Of a stretch of 14,057 nucleotides of DNA, positions 5,905 through 12,545 are shown one piece after another. The stretch's first letter is position 1, and each line of letters opens with the position of its first letter. Source of the DNA: Devosiaceae bacterium (GTDB lineage Bacteria > Pseudomonadota > Alphaproteobacteria > Rhizobiales > Devosiaceae); contig JAKISW010000053.1 in NCBI GenBank assembly GCA_021648375.1, forward strand, positions 1 through 14,057, given 5' to 3'. Made by a program: the position numbers and the translations under genes. The notes beneath the pieces are model-generated. The model saw nothing but the letters and a program-made list of their open reading frames with translations. It ran no database searches and was not told where the DNA came from.

Positions 5905-6583
5905 TGGCAGTGTTTTCCTTCAATTCCGAATGATTGCGATTTTGCCAAACGACAATTGCCAGCAGCACAAACCCGCCAGACATTGATGCCAAAATCAGCA
6001 ATGAACCAATGGCACGCATTTCAAACGGGTTAAAAACGAACAGGGGGGCGGCGATGGCCAACCCCAACCGTGTTCCCCAAACCAACAAAAATTCCGCCAA
6101 TCGCTTGCCCGGCAACAAAAAACTTAAAGCAAATAATGTTATTGCTGAAATTTGCCACTTGAATGATGAAATTAGTGCCTGTTGCGCCATGGTCTGAGCG
6201 CTGACTGTTTCTCCGAATTTTACCAGATCAAGAGAAATTACGATCAAGATATTCTCCCAGACATCAAGCCCCATTACCGCCAGAATTGCCAATCCGGCAA
6301 ACCATGCCACCGGCAGACTTCTGCTTGCAAAACCGATAATGGCAAAGCTAATGGCTCCGATATAGGCAAGGATAAAAATTGAATCCAGAAACAAAATCAG
6401 TCTGATTGCCGGCTCGGCAGCACCCAGATTGCGGGTGTAGCTTTCCAAAGCATAAATGATTTCAAACTGTTCCTGACTGGTGACGGGAAAAGCCATTGAC
6501 CCAACCACCACGCCCGCCATCAGTAAAACCAGCGCCACCACGCTTAAAACTGCCGATTGTTTGAAATAATCACTTTTTTGCAT
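5897..6583 (-). CDS. Six-helix membrane protein in the urease operon
   Basis: I do not recognise a named family. The 228-residue protein has about six predicted membrane helices, at roughly 12-32, 60-84, 92-118, 140-157, 164-184 and 190-213, and short cytoplasm-like charged ends. Polar residues inside the helices stand out: LDVWEN (106-111) in helix 3 and SFKW (140-143) at the start of helix 4. These are the best candidates for a functional site. The ATG at 6581-6583 has GGGAGAG 6 bases upstream, and the stop overlaps the ureE start. Directly in front lies the relic ureC 3' end with normal operon spacing, which suggests that this gene originally followed ureC. A role in nickel, urea or ammonium handling is a guess from position only. 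It does not show the His-rich HX4D motif of HupE/UreJ or NiCoT nickel transporters. Confidence 0.75.
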   Translation of the reverse strand: MQKSDYFKQSAVLSVVALVLLMAGVVVGSMAFPVTSQEQFEIIYALESYTRNLGAAEPAIRLILFLDSIFILAYIGAISFAIIGFASRSLPVAWFAGLAILAVMGLDVWENILIVISLDLVKFGETVSAQTMAQQALISSFKWQISAITLFALSFLLPGKRLAEFLLVWGTRLGLAIAAPLFVFNPFEMRAIGSLLILASMSGGFVLLAIVVWQNRNHSELKENTASE

Positions 6584-6595
6584 AAAAACTCTCCC

Positions 6596-6688
6596 TCAAC
6601 ACATAAAATAGCGCTGCGCCATCTGCAGCACTTTAGCCGGTTCGCAGGTCAGCAATTTCCAACCATTTCGTTTTTCGACAAATTTTAT
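6596..6688 (-). pseudogene. Remnant of a second ureC 3' end
   Basis: Read on the minus strand, the frame ending at TGA (6598-6596) encodes LLTCEPAKVLQMAQRYFMC. The real UreC ends LLTCEPAEVLPMAQRYFMY. Against 7966-8026 the DNA matches at 50 of 61 positions over 6601-6661, with the first 22 bases identical. Homology fades upstream of the Lys before LLTCEP, and an in-frame stop occurs at about 6695. The fragment sits 12 bases before the next operon gene, separated only by its ribosome site. It is therefore probably the original ureC/membrane-gene junction, cut off from the rest of ureC by the intervening segment. Confidence 0.85.
6601..6622 (-). repeat. 22-bp identical direct repeat, distal copy
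   Basis: The bases ACATAAAATAGCGCTGCGCC plus AT are identical to 7966-7987 and in the same orientation, 1365 bases apart start to start. They encode the last residues of UreC (MAQRYFM). This could be the core of an attachment or target-site duplication bounding the AbiJ/HEPN segment. Confidence 0.8.
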
Positions 6689-6742
6689 AACAGCTTAACA
6701 AAACCAATAGCGATTTCCAATTGCAAATGGCCATAACTACCC

Positions 6743-7010
6743 TCGTCATTGCGAGCGCTGATAAACCGCGTGGCATTCCATTCATTCGTCATTGCGAGCA
6801 TCCGTTTGGATGCGCGGCAATCCAGATTGCAAGCGGTCTCGTATATTTAGCGCTGGATTGCCCCCTCCTTCGCCCCTTACATCCATTTCGGATTTGGAAC
6901 CATGACCCAACACTCCTTCGTCCCTTGCGGCCTTCCCGGGCTTGATCCGGGACCCCTTTCGTCATTCCGCCCCCCTCCGTCATTCCGGCGAAGGCCGGAA
7001 TCCAGCGGTC
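6743..7010. repeat. Cluster of palindromic intergenic repeats (REP-like)
   Basis: Within the 434-base gene-free gap are several dyads of types common between alphaproteobacterial genes. CGTCATTGCGAGC occurs at 6744 and again at 6787. The second heads a long stem (ATTGC..GCATCC-GTTT-GGATGC..GCAAT, to 6825). GGCAATCCAG (6816-6825) is inverted as CTGGATTGCC (6852-6861). TCCCGG..CCGGGA lies near 6935-6952. ATTCCGGC-GAAG-GCCGGAAT is at 6982-7001 and is preceded by a partial copy at 6960-6968. No protein is encoded, and the open frames are repeat translations such as WIPAFAGMT. Such elements are usually chromosomal mosaic repeats, which suggests that the segment has been resident for some time. Confidence 0.8.
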
Positions 7011-7081
7011 TGCTGTCCAGCTGGCCAAAGAACACCACCCAAAGAAGAATAGTTAAACGCACCAAAGACTTGGCGCACTGG

Positions 7082-7104
7082 ATTACCCGAATAAATCGGG
7101 TAAT
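7082..7104. other. Perfect 9-bp hairpin after the AbiJ/HEPN gene
   Basis: ATTACCCGA (7082-7090) pairs with TCGGGTAAT (7096-7104) around ATAAA. It lies 19 bases past the stop of the AbiJ/HEPN gene. There is no T-run on the minus strand, so it is more likely an RNA-stabilising or repeat stem than a strong terminator. Complete termination here would cut off ureEFG. Confidence 0.6.
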
Positions 7105-7122
7105 AACGGGGGTTGGGAAAGC

Positions 7123-7950
7123 CTAGGTGCTATTTTTACTCAGCAGATAATTTGCAAAAGCACTGCACGAAACTAACATATATCTAGCATCCGCTTCGGT
7201 CAGATTTGACTTATCCATCATCGCATGGCGAATGCCATCGGAATCACCAGTCCAACCATACAGGCTTGAAAAACCCTTTTTAAGCGCCTCGTGTAATGCC
7301 CTCGCCTTTTCCAGTTTAGAAAGAGCTGTTCCTAAAGTGGCCTTCCGATCACCGGTTACTTCTTTCGCCGCAGCCTCAACAGCAGAAATGGATTCCTTGA
7401 TGGAATTTCGGTAGTCAGGCTTTTCTCTATTGGAATAAAGAGAAACCGCCGTATCAATGTGCTCTGCAACTGACTTTGAAGTATTTTGATCTTGGGCTAT
7501 TTCAATTTCAGCAATTTCGGTTTTGTTTGTAATTGGAGCCAGTTCATTGCCAACAAAACGAAATGCGGACTTTTCCCGTTCCAGTACTTTATTGCATTCC
7601 TTTGTGAAGGCCTTAGATTCCTCAATTAGCGGTAATGATGCCATAAACTCAACGAAGTCATAAATGTCAGGGAACTCTAACATTAAGAAAAAACCCTTAA
7701 TATCACTGTGGCATGAGGCTGCACTTATGGGGCGATCTTCAATTGGAGCTTTGAAAAAGCCACGCCAAATATTTTTGGTAATTTCATCATAGGGTTGAGT
7801 AAAGTAATAATCACTATGATTACTTCGGCTTTGGAAAAAATATAAACTTATCTCATTCCAAAGCCCATTTCGAAGCCGGTTATCAATTTTATCAAACTGC
7901 AAATCCAACTTTGGTTTTTTATATCCCAAACGCTCCGAAAAACTTGTCAT
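7123..7950 (-). CDS. AbiJ-like protein with C-terminal HEPN-like domain
   Basis: This is a 275-residue protein of the abortive-infection AbiJ type. The N-terminus SFSERLGYKKPK...LRNGLWN (3-32) matches the AbiJ_NTD4-like domain, which is typically fused to a HEPN ribonuclease-like domain. The C-terminal half (about 160-275) is helical, with NSIKESISAVEAAAKEVTG, a linker, then GDSDGIRHAM with Arg241-His242. The strict HEPN R-x4-6-H spacing is not evident, and IRHA is the pattern I associate with this subgroup. The expected role is phage-triggered growth arrest through RNA cleavage; this is inferred, not shown. The frame is open to 8010, but the ATG at 7948-7950 has GAGGGGG upstream and begins the domain exactly. 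The start is 10 bases after the ureC stop, so the gene would be cotranscribed with urease. It looks more AT-rich than its neighbours. No partner antitoxin or integrase is visible. Confidence 0.8.
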   Translation of the reverse strand: MTSFSERLGYKKPKLDLQFDKIDNRLRNGLWNEISLYFFQSRSNHSDYYFTQPYDEITKNIWRGFFKAPIEDRPISAASCHSDIKGFFLMLEFPDIYDFVEFMASLPLIEESKAFTKECNKVLEREKSAFRFVGNELAPITNKTEIAEIEIAQDQNTSKSVAEHIDTAVSLYSNREKPDYRNSIKESISAVEAAAKEVTGDRKATLGTALSKLEKARALHEALKKGFSSLYGWTGDSDGIRHAMMDKSNLTEADARYMLVSCSAFANYLLSKNST

Positions 7951-7960
7951 ACTACCCCCT

Positions 7961-9673
7961 CTAATACATAAAATAGCGCTGCGCCATGGGCAAAACTTCC
8001 GCCGGTTCACACGTTAGCAATTCCCCATCCGCGCGCACCTCATAGGTTTCCGGATCAACCTCCATATGCGGGGTGGCATCGTTCAATATCATTGAGCGCT
8101 TGCCGATATTTCCCCGCGTGTTTTTAACCGCCAGTGTCTTTTTCGCCAGTCCCAGCTTGTCACCAATTCCATCGCTTTGCGCCGCCTCGGAGACAAAAAC
8201 CACCGCACTGTTTTCAACACTGCGCCCAAAGGCCCCAAACATCGGGCGCGAATAAACCGGCTGCGGAGTTGGAATAGAGGCGTTGGGGTCTCCCATTTGC
8301 GCCATAACAATACTGCCGCCCATCAAAACCATTTGTGGTTTGACACCAAAAAATGCCGGATCCCATAAAACCAGATCAGCTCTCTTACCCACCTCAATCG
8401 AGCCGATATGCTCGGAAATTCCGTGGGCAATCGCAGGATTTATCGTATATTTGGCAATATAGCGCCGCACCCGAAAATTATCATTATCGCCGGTTTCCTC
8501 CGCCAGGCTGCCTCGCTGTTTTTTCATCTTGTCAGCGCTCTGCCATGTGCGAATTATCACCTCGCCAACCCGGCCCATGGCCTGACTGTCCGATGCGATA
8601 ATGGAAAATGCCCCCATATCGTGCAAAATATCTTCAGCTGCAATGGTCTCGCGCCTGATCCGGCTTTCGGCAAAGGCCACATCCTCGGGGATGGATTTAT
8701 CCAAGTGATGGCAAACCATCAACATATCCAGATGTTCTTCAACCGTGTTCACCGTATAGGGACGCGTTGGATTGGTAGAGGCTGGAATTACAAAACTCTC
8801 GCCGCATATTTTAATGATATCCGGCGCATGACCTCCCCCCGCCCCTTCCGTATGAAAGGCGTGAATGGTGCGCCCCTTAAGAGCGGCAATTGTTGTTTCA
8901 ACAAAACCACTTTCGTTCAGCGTATCGGTATGGATCATTACCTGCACATCCATTGCATCGGCAACATTGAGGCAATTATCGATCGCCGCCGGTGTGGTGC
9001 CCCAATCCTCATGCAATTTTAGCGCGCAGGCTCCGGCCAGCACCTGCTCTTCAAGTGCGGCTGGCAGCGATGCATTGCCCTTCCCGGCAAAAGCCAAATT
9101 CATGGCAAAAGCATCGGCGGATTGCAGCATGCGCGATATATGCCACGGACCCGGTGTGCAGGTGGTGGCAAGCGTGCCGTGGGCCGGGCCGGTTCCACCG
9201 CCAAGCATTGTTGTAATTCCCGAATGCAGCGCATGATCAATCTGTTGCGGGCAGATAAAATGAATATGACTATCAAATCCTCCGGCAGTGAGAATTTTTC
9301 CCTCACCGGCAATAATTTCGGTTCCCGGACCAATAATTATATCAACACCCGGTTGCGCATCGGGATTGCCTGCCTTGCCTATTTTGGCAATTTTTCCACT
9401 CCGCAATCCCACATCGGCCTTGTAAATTCCACTGTGATCAACAATCAAAGCATTTGTGATAACCGTGTCCACCGCACCTTCGGCCCGCGTAACCTGACTT
9501 TGGCCCATACCATCACGGATCACCTTGCCACCGCCGAACTTAACCTCTTCACCATAGGTGGTCAGATCACGCTCCACCTCGATGATAAGATCCGTATCGG
9601 CCAAACGTATTTTATCGCCGGTGGTAGGACCATAAATATCCGCATAGGCGGCGCGAGAGATTTTAGTTGGCAT
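7961..9673 (-). CDS. ureC: Urease subunit alpha UreC
   Basis: UreC is the catalytic subunit that hydrolyses urea to ammonia and carbamate at a dinickel centre. The 570-residue length is normal. Nickel ligands are all present: His136 and His138 (FDSHIHF), carbamylated Lys219 (ALKLHEDWG), His248 (MIHTDT), His274 (HAFHTEG) and Asp362 (IASDSQ). The catalytic His322 and the flap Cys321 lie in VCHHLD, and substrate-binding His221 follows the Lys. The start ATG (9671-9673) has GTGGAGC about 10 bases upstream. The gene ends RYFMY with TAG, and the last 22 bases of coding sequence are repeated 1.3 kb downstream. The protein should be fully active. It assembles with UreA and UreB into the (alpha-beta-gamma)3 trimer of bacterial three-gene ureases. 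Confidence 0.99.
   Translation of the reverse strand: MPTKISRAAYADIYGPTTGDKIRLADTDLIIEVERDLTTYGEEVKFGGGKVIRDGMGQSQVTRAEGAVDTVITNALIVDHSGIYKADVGLRSGKIAKIGKAGNPDAQPGVDIIIGPGTEIIAGEGKILTAGGFDSHIHFICPQQIDHALHSGITTMLGGGTGPAHGTLATTCTPGPWHISRMLQSADAFAMNLAFAGKGNASLPAALEEQVLAGACALKLHEDWGTTPAAIDNCLNVADAMDVQVMIHTDTLNESGFVETTIAALKGRTIHAFHTEGAGGGHAPDIIKICGESFVIPASTNPTRPYTVNTVEEHLDMLMVCHHLDKSIPEDVAFAESRIRRETIAAEDILHDMGAFSIIASDSQAMGRVGEVIIRTWQSADKMKKQRGSLAEETGDNDNFRVRRYIAKYTINPAIAHGISEHIGSIEVGKRADLVLWDPAFFGVKPQMVLMGGSIVMAQMGDPNASIPTPQPVYSRPMFGAFGRSVENSAVVFVSEAAQSDGIGDKLGLAKKTLAVKNTRGNIGKRSMILNDATPHMEVDPETYEVRADGELLTCEPAEVLPMAQRYFMY
7966..7987 (-). repeat. 22-bp identical direct repeat, copy inside ureC
   Basis: This is the ureC copy of the repeat at 6601-6622. 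It covers the codons for MAQRYFM at the extreme 3' end of the intact ureC. Sequence 5' of it in the gene matches the distal copy at 28 of 39 positions. Sequence 3' of it is unrelated apart from a purine-rich ribosome site. Confidence 0.8.
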
Positions 9674-9716
9674 TCAATTTTGCTCCACTTAATTCAAAAC
9701 AAACCGGGTGTCTTAC

Positions 9717-9732
9717 TAGGGTCAGGACCCTA
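9717..9732. other. Short inverted repeat between the LprI-like gene and ureC
   Basis: TAGGGTC and GACCCTA are separated by AG only, in the 65-base gap upstream of ureC. With a 2-base spacer it is better read as a DNA palindrome or repeat scar than an RNA hairpin. There is no T-run. Confidence 0.45.
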
Positions 9733-9738
9733 AACCCG

Positions 9739-10152
9739 CTAACCAGCCATATCAGCAAAACTAACCAGCGTTTCTGTGCGTTGCCTGGTTAAAAAAGCCA
9801 AACAACTCGAAACAACTTGCGACTCCATTGTGCCCCCGCGGGCAATAAACCCCTCGGCAACACAGGCGGTATCACGAAATGGTATCCAGGCTCGCTGCGC
9901 CTGACGCAATGCGTCTTCAGCCCCCCATAAATATTCAGGAAGAACAGCATCCATTCTTTTTGCAAACGCAATAGCGCGTTGATATTGCTTGTTCAAAATT
10001 CTGTCAGCCGCCTGATAGTCCTGATAGGCGCAAAAGCTCATTTCCAGTTGAGATTGCGGATTTTGACAATTAGGTTCTTGCGCCTGTGCACCAAAAATTC
10101 CAATTGTTGCCAAGGCTGCCACAACCAATATTATAATTTTCTTTTCAAACAT
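9739..10152 (-). CDS. Periplasmic LprI-like (DUF1311) protein
   Basis: This is a 137-residue exported protein with a signal peptide (KK then a hydrophobic core, probable cleavage after AQA at residue 24). The mature part fits the LprI/DUF1311 pattern: Cys29 and Cys41, YQAADRILNKQYQRA (46-60), then LRQAQRAWIPFRDTAC (82-97) and a last Cys117 before FLTRQRTETL. The four cysteines probably form two disulfides. The family is named after a mycobacterial lysozyme inhibitor, but most members are uncharacterised. The ATG has GAGGAA about 8 bases upstream. It starts 27 bases after the cytochrome-b-like gene and precedes ureC by 65 bases, so it is an operon member. To my knowledge small periplasmic proteins of this type recur between ureB and ureC in rhizobial clusters; their role is unknown. 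Confidence 0.82.
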   Translation of the reverse strand: MFEKKIIILVVAALATIGIFGAQAQEPNCQNPQSQLEMSFCAYQDYQAADRILNKQYQRAIAFAKRMDAVLPEYLWGAEDALRQAQRAWIPFRDTACVAEGFIARGGTMESQVVSSCLAFLTRQRTETLVSFADMAG

Positions 10153-10179
10153 AAGTTTTTCCTCAGCTTGTCAGTTCAC

Positions 10180-10818
10180 CTAAATATAATTCACAAGATA
10201 GTTCGCTGGTACCTCATATCGAATTGAAATACCAAGTAAAGCAGAACTCACCAGCACTGAAATCACCATACCAGCGATGATAATTGTGACGGCCTGCTTG
10301 AACGCCACGCTCGCATTGGTTTTATATTTTACCCAATAAACAGCACACCCGATATGGGTAAAAAAAGCTATGATGGCCAGAAAATAATACGGGGCAAAAA
10401 ACAGTCTGGCGAGAGTAAATTGATAGCCTGCAACCGCGTAATAAAAATTTGTATCAAGTCCCAATCCAGCACGCCCATACAAAATCGCACTCACATGAAT
10501 AACCAGAAATAACCCCAGATATGCCCCGGAAAAATATTGGAGTTTACCAAAAAAACTCGGTGAATATTTTAGTGCTTTAATAAACAAATATATGCCCAGC
10601 AGCACCTGCACCAAAATTGCAGCCAGCAATATAACTTCAACCAGTGGTTGCCGGTAAACCTGGCGTAAAACATCCATATAGGCGATGTGAGCCTCAGCAC
10701 CCGCCAGCGCCACCAATTGATTGGAAAGATGTACAACAATGAATATGCACAAAAAAATCGCAGTCCAACGGTGTGCCATGCCCACCTTTGCCTTTAACGT
10801 GCTGGCAGTAGAACTCAT
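10180..10818 (-). CDS. Cytochrome-b-like membrane protein in the urease operon
   Basis: This 212-residue protein has five predicted helices, at roughly 17-39, 57-83, 96-115, 139-163 and 174-197. The layout recalls the cytochrome b / SdhC-type membrane anchor fold. The N-terminus has KVGMAHRWTAIFLCIFIVVH with His16 and His30, helix 3 has LFLVIHVSAILYGR with His108, and helix 4 has FFTHIGCAVYW with His155. Pairs of in-membrane histidines are what a b-type haem would need, so haem binding is plausible but unproven. It starts inside the ureB stop (ATGA, 4-base overlap), so it is translationally coupled to a urease structural gene. It has no match to known nickel or urea transporters that I recognise. 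The fold assignment is tentative and the membrane location is secure. Confidence 0.75.
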   Translation of the reverse strand: MSSTASTLKAKVGMAHRWTAIFLCIFIVVHLSNQLVALAGAEAHIAYMDVLRQVYRQPLVEVILLAAILVQVLLGIYLFIKALKYSPSFFGKLQYFSGAYLGLFLVIHVSAILYGRAGLGLDTNFYYAVAGYQFTLARLFFAPYYFLAIIAFFTHIGCAVYWVKYKTNASVAFKQAVTIIIAGMVISVLVSSALLGISIRYEVPANYLVNYI

Positions 10819-11120
10819 AATTCCCCCATAATCTGACCATTAAACCCGTATATTTCCCTCTTACCCCCAAAAGACACCAGATGCACTTCGCGTTTTTGCC
10901 CCGGTTCAAACCGAACGGCGGTTCCCGCTGCAATATCCAGTCGCATGCCGCGCGCTGCTTCCCGATCAAATTTCAAAGCAATGTTAGTTTCACCAAAATG
11001 ATAATGGGAGCCAACCTGAATTGGTCGGTCACCACTGTTGGCCACCATTATCGATATGGATTTGGCCTCGTCATTTAGAGTAATTTCGCCTTTGGCTGGA
11101 AAAATTTCGCCCGGTATCAT
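10815..11120 (-). CDS. ureB: Urease subunit beta UreB
   Basis: This 101-residue structural subunit packs against UreC in the urease trimer. Family hallmarks are MIPGEIFPAKGEITLN at the start, NSGDRPIQVGSHYHFGETN (28-46) in the middle, and FDREAARGMRLDIAAGTAVRF then GQKREVHLVSFGGKR. The length is that of separate bacterial beta subunits. The ATG has a perfect AGGAGG ribosome site 6-7 bases upstream. It begins 33 bases after ureA and overlaps the following membrane gene by 4 bases. Confidence 0.99.
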   Translation of the reverse strand: MIPGEIFPAKGEITLNDEAKSISIMVANSGDRPIQVGSHYHFGETNIALKFDREAARGMRLDIAAGTAVRFEPGQKREVHLVSFGGKREIYGFNGQIMGEL

Positions 11121-11153
11121 ATAAAACCTCCTATAGGCTGAAATTACAAAAAT

Positions 11154-11456
11154 CTAACGGATCGGCTGATGCACGGTCACCAATTTGGTGCCATCGGGAA
11201 AGGTAGCTTCCACCTGCACATCATGGATCATTTCCGATATGCCCTCCATGCACTGCTCACGAGTAATAACATGAGCGCCTGCACTCATCAGGTCGGCAAC
11301 ACTTCGTCCGTCACGTGCACCCTCAACCACAAAGTCAGAAATTAATGCTATCGCTTCGGGATGATTGAGCTTTACTCCGCGCTCCAGCCGCCCGCGCGCC
11401 ACCATAGCCGCAAGCGAAATCAACAATTTATCTTTTTCTCTAGGGGTCAGGTTCAC
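11154..11456 (-). CDS. ureA: Urease subunit gamma UreA
   Basis: This is the 100-residue gamma structural subunit of urease. Typical segments are MNLTPREKDKLLISLAAMVA, RGVKLNHPEAIALISDFVVE, GARDGRSVADLMSAG (47-61), and EGISEMIHDVQVEATFPDGTKLV then HQPIR at the end. The start is GTG (11454-11456), with GGAGA 9-10 bases upstream. It follows ureD by 54 bases and leads into ureB. Confidence 0.99.
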   Translation of the reverse strand: MNLTPREKDKLLISLAAMVARGRLERGVKLNHPEAIALISDFVVEGARDGRSVADLMSAGAHVITREQCMEGISEMIHDVQVEATFPDGTKLVTVHQPIR

Positions 11457-11510
11457 TTAACAAATCTCCGGCATAGTTTTTCAAATTACAAATCGCCTAT
11501 TGGTGAAACT

Positions 11511-12353
11511 TTACATATGCCAGACCCGCGGCAAATCCCGTCCACGAAATCCCAACAGATATTTTTTTATAGCACTGCGTATCATGTTGGCCTCTTCACT
11601 GATAAAACGCACCACTATCATGCCGTTCCATGCAGATATTGCCGTTTCAACATTCAATTCACGCAGCAAAGATTTTGCCTCTGCTAACCGCTCAGTGGCA
11701 TCAGGGGCCACATAAAGCAAAACCGCCAACGCTCGGTTCGCGCCAAATACCGCCGGTTGCGATAATTTATCCAATGCCTGCGCATCAATTCGCAAACCAT
11801 CACCATAGATTATTTTTCCGTCCCGCCATATGCGCCACTGATCATTGAAATTTACTGATGTCAGCACTTCTCCCATTTCCGCCCGTCCTAAAACCAGAGT
11901 TTCCAGCGCCAAAAGACACGAATCCATTTCCAAACGAGCTTCAAATTTTCGGTTCAAAGCCGAGCCTTCAAATAGAATTGTTTCCTGCGGCAACCATTCT
12001 AATGAGCAACCAGCACCCATTTTTATGCTGTTTAAGACCTTGGCCTGCCCACCAACGGAACGATAAATCCGCTCCGCCGTTTGCGAACTTACGCACAGAT
12101 TAGCACCCGCCTTTACTGTGGCGTGAATATGAAACTTATCACCACCAGTTAGTCCTCCCCCGGTATTAACAATTATCGCTTCGGGAATAGCGCAATAGCT
12201 TTTGGGCAGCATAATTTTTGCGCAACCACTTTGATAAAGCGTTTCCAAACCATTTTGAGCAAACCCGACTTTAGCCAACCCAACTGAACGTTGAAGTTTA
12301 ACCCGCGCGGCGGTTTTACTCTCCCTCTGATTTCCCACCTGTCCGCCAAACAT
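11511..12353 (-). CDS. ureD: Urease accessory protein UreD
   Basis: UreD binds apo-urease directly and, with UreF and UreG, forms the tunnel through which nickel reaches the active site. It has the family segments LQRSVGLAKVGFAQNG, the conserved IVNTGGGLTGGDKF (about residues 61-74), TAERIYRS, EWLPQETILFEGSALNR and ALETLVLGRAEMGE. I chose the ATG at 12351-12353 (280 residues), with GGA about 8 bases upstream. A TTG at 12365, preceded by GGGTGAG, would add four residues and is a real alternative. This is the first gene of the operon and lies 193 bases from the divergent TetR gene. Confidence 0.96.
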   Translation of the reverse strand: MFGGQVGNQRESKTAARVKLQRSVGLAKVGFAQNGLETLYQSGCAKIMLPKSYCAIPEAIIVNTGGGLTGGDKFHIHATVKAGANLCVSSQTAERIYRSVGGQAKVLNSIKMGAGCSLEWLPQETILFEGSALNRKFEARLEMDSCLLALETLVLGRAEMGEVLTSVNFNDQWRIWRDGKIIYGDGLRIDAQALDKLSQPAVFGANRALAVLLYVAPDATERLAEAKSLLRELNVETAISAWNGMIVVRFISEEANMIRSAIKKYLLGFRGRDLPRVWHM

Positions 12354-12396
12354 TATCTGTTCCAAAATTGCTCACCCAAAACCCAAATATCGTTTT

Positions 12397-12421
12397 TTGT
12401 ACCGTTTTATAACGAGTACAA
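12397..12421 (-). promoter_or_regulatory. Dyad in the urease operon promoter region
   Basis: TTGTAC-CGTT (12397-12406) and AACG-A-GTACAA (12411-12421) form a 10-bp inverted repeat with one extra base, around TTAT. On the minus strand the centre reads TATAAAA, a good -10-like element, with no clear -35. It lies 44 bases upstream of the ureD ATG. It is therefore a candidate operator for the urease operon; the regulator is unknown and the site does not match a binding motif I recognise. Confidence 0.45.
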
Positions 12422-12510
12422 CCAAAAACTCTGTGGTTCCAGTAGTTTAAGCTGACCGCTTAGAAAGCAAACGTCTGTCGATTAAATTGATAAAAATATT
12501 CATTTAGTTA

Positions 12511-12539
12511 TTGTCAAAATATATAGGCCGGTCTATTAT
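12511..12539 (+). promoter_or_regulatory. Promoter and operator of the TetR gene
   Basis: The -35 TTGTCA (12511-12516), a 17-base spacer and the -10 TATTAT (12534-12539) form a good promoter. The palindrome TAGGCCGGTCTA (12524-12535) fills the spacer and touches the -10, so a bound repressor would block RNA polymerase. A near-identical site precedes the next gene. Initiation about 7 bases after the -10 would fall on the A of the ATG at 12546. Confidence 0.7.
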
Positions 12540-12545
12540 ATAAAA

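Noticed and set aside
6789..7065. Overlapping minus-strand open frames of 79 and 62 codons in the repeat cluster.
   Set aside because: Their peptides (WIPAFAGMT, SGLRRNDG) are the familiar translations of palindromic intergenic repeats. There is no ribosome site or family match.
6596..8010. Integrase, transposase or terminal inverted repeats for the AbiJ segment.
   Set aside because: I looked on both strands and found none. Only the ureC-tail direct repeat supports mobility, so no insertion sequence or named element is called.
8408..9022. Long plus-strand open frame (204 codons) inside ureC.
   Set aside because: It is antisense to a complete, motif-perfect ureC. It has no recognisable domain and composition alone explains it. 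The same holds for the 203-codon frame at 9122-9733.
7961..9673. Possible damage to ureC by the nearby insertion.
   Set aside because: The frame is intact at 570 codons with every nickel ligand and catalytic residue, and a normal C-terminal RYFMY.
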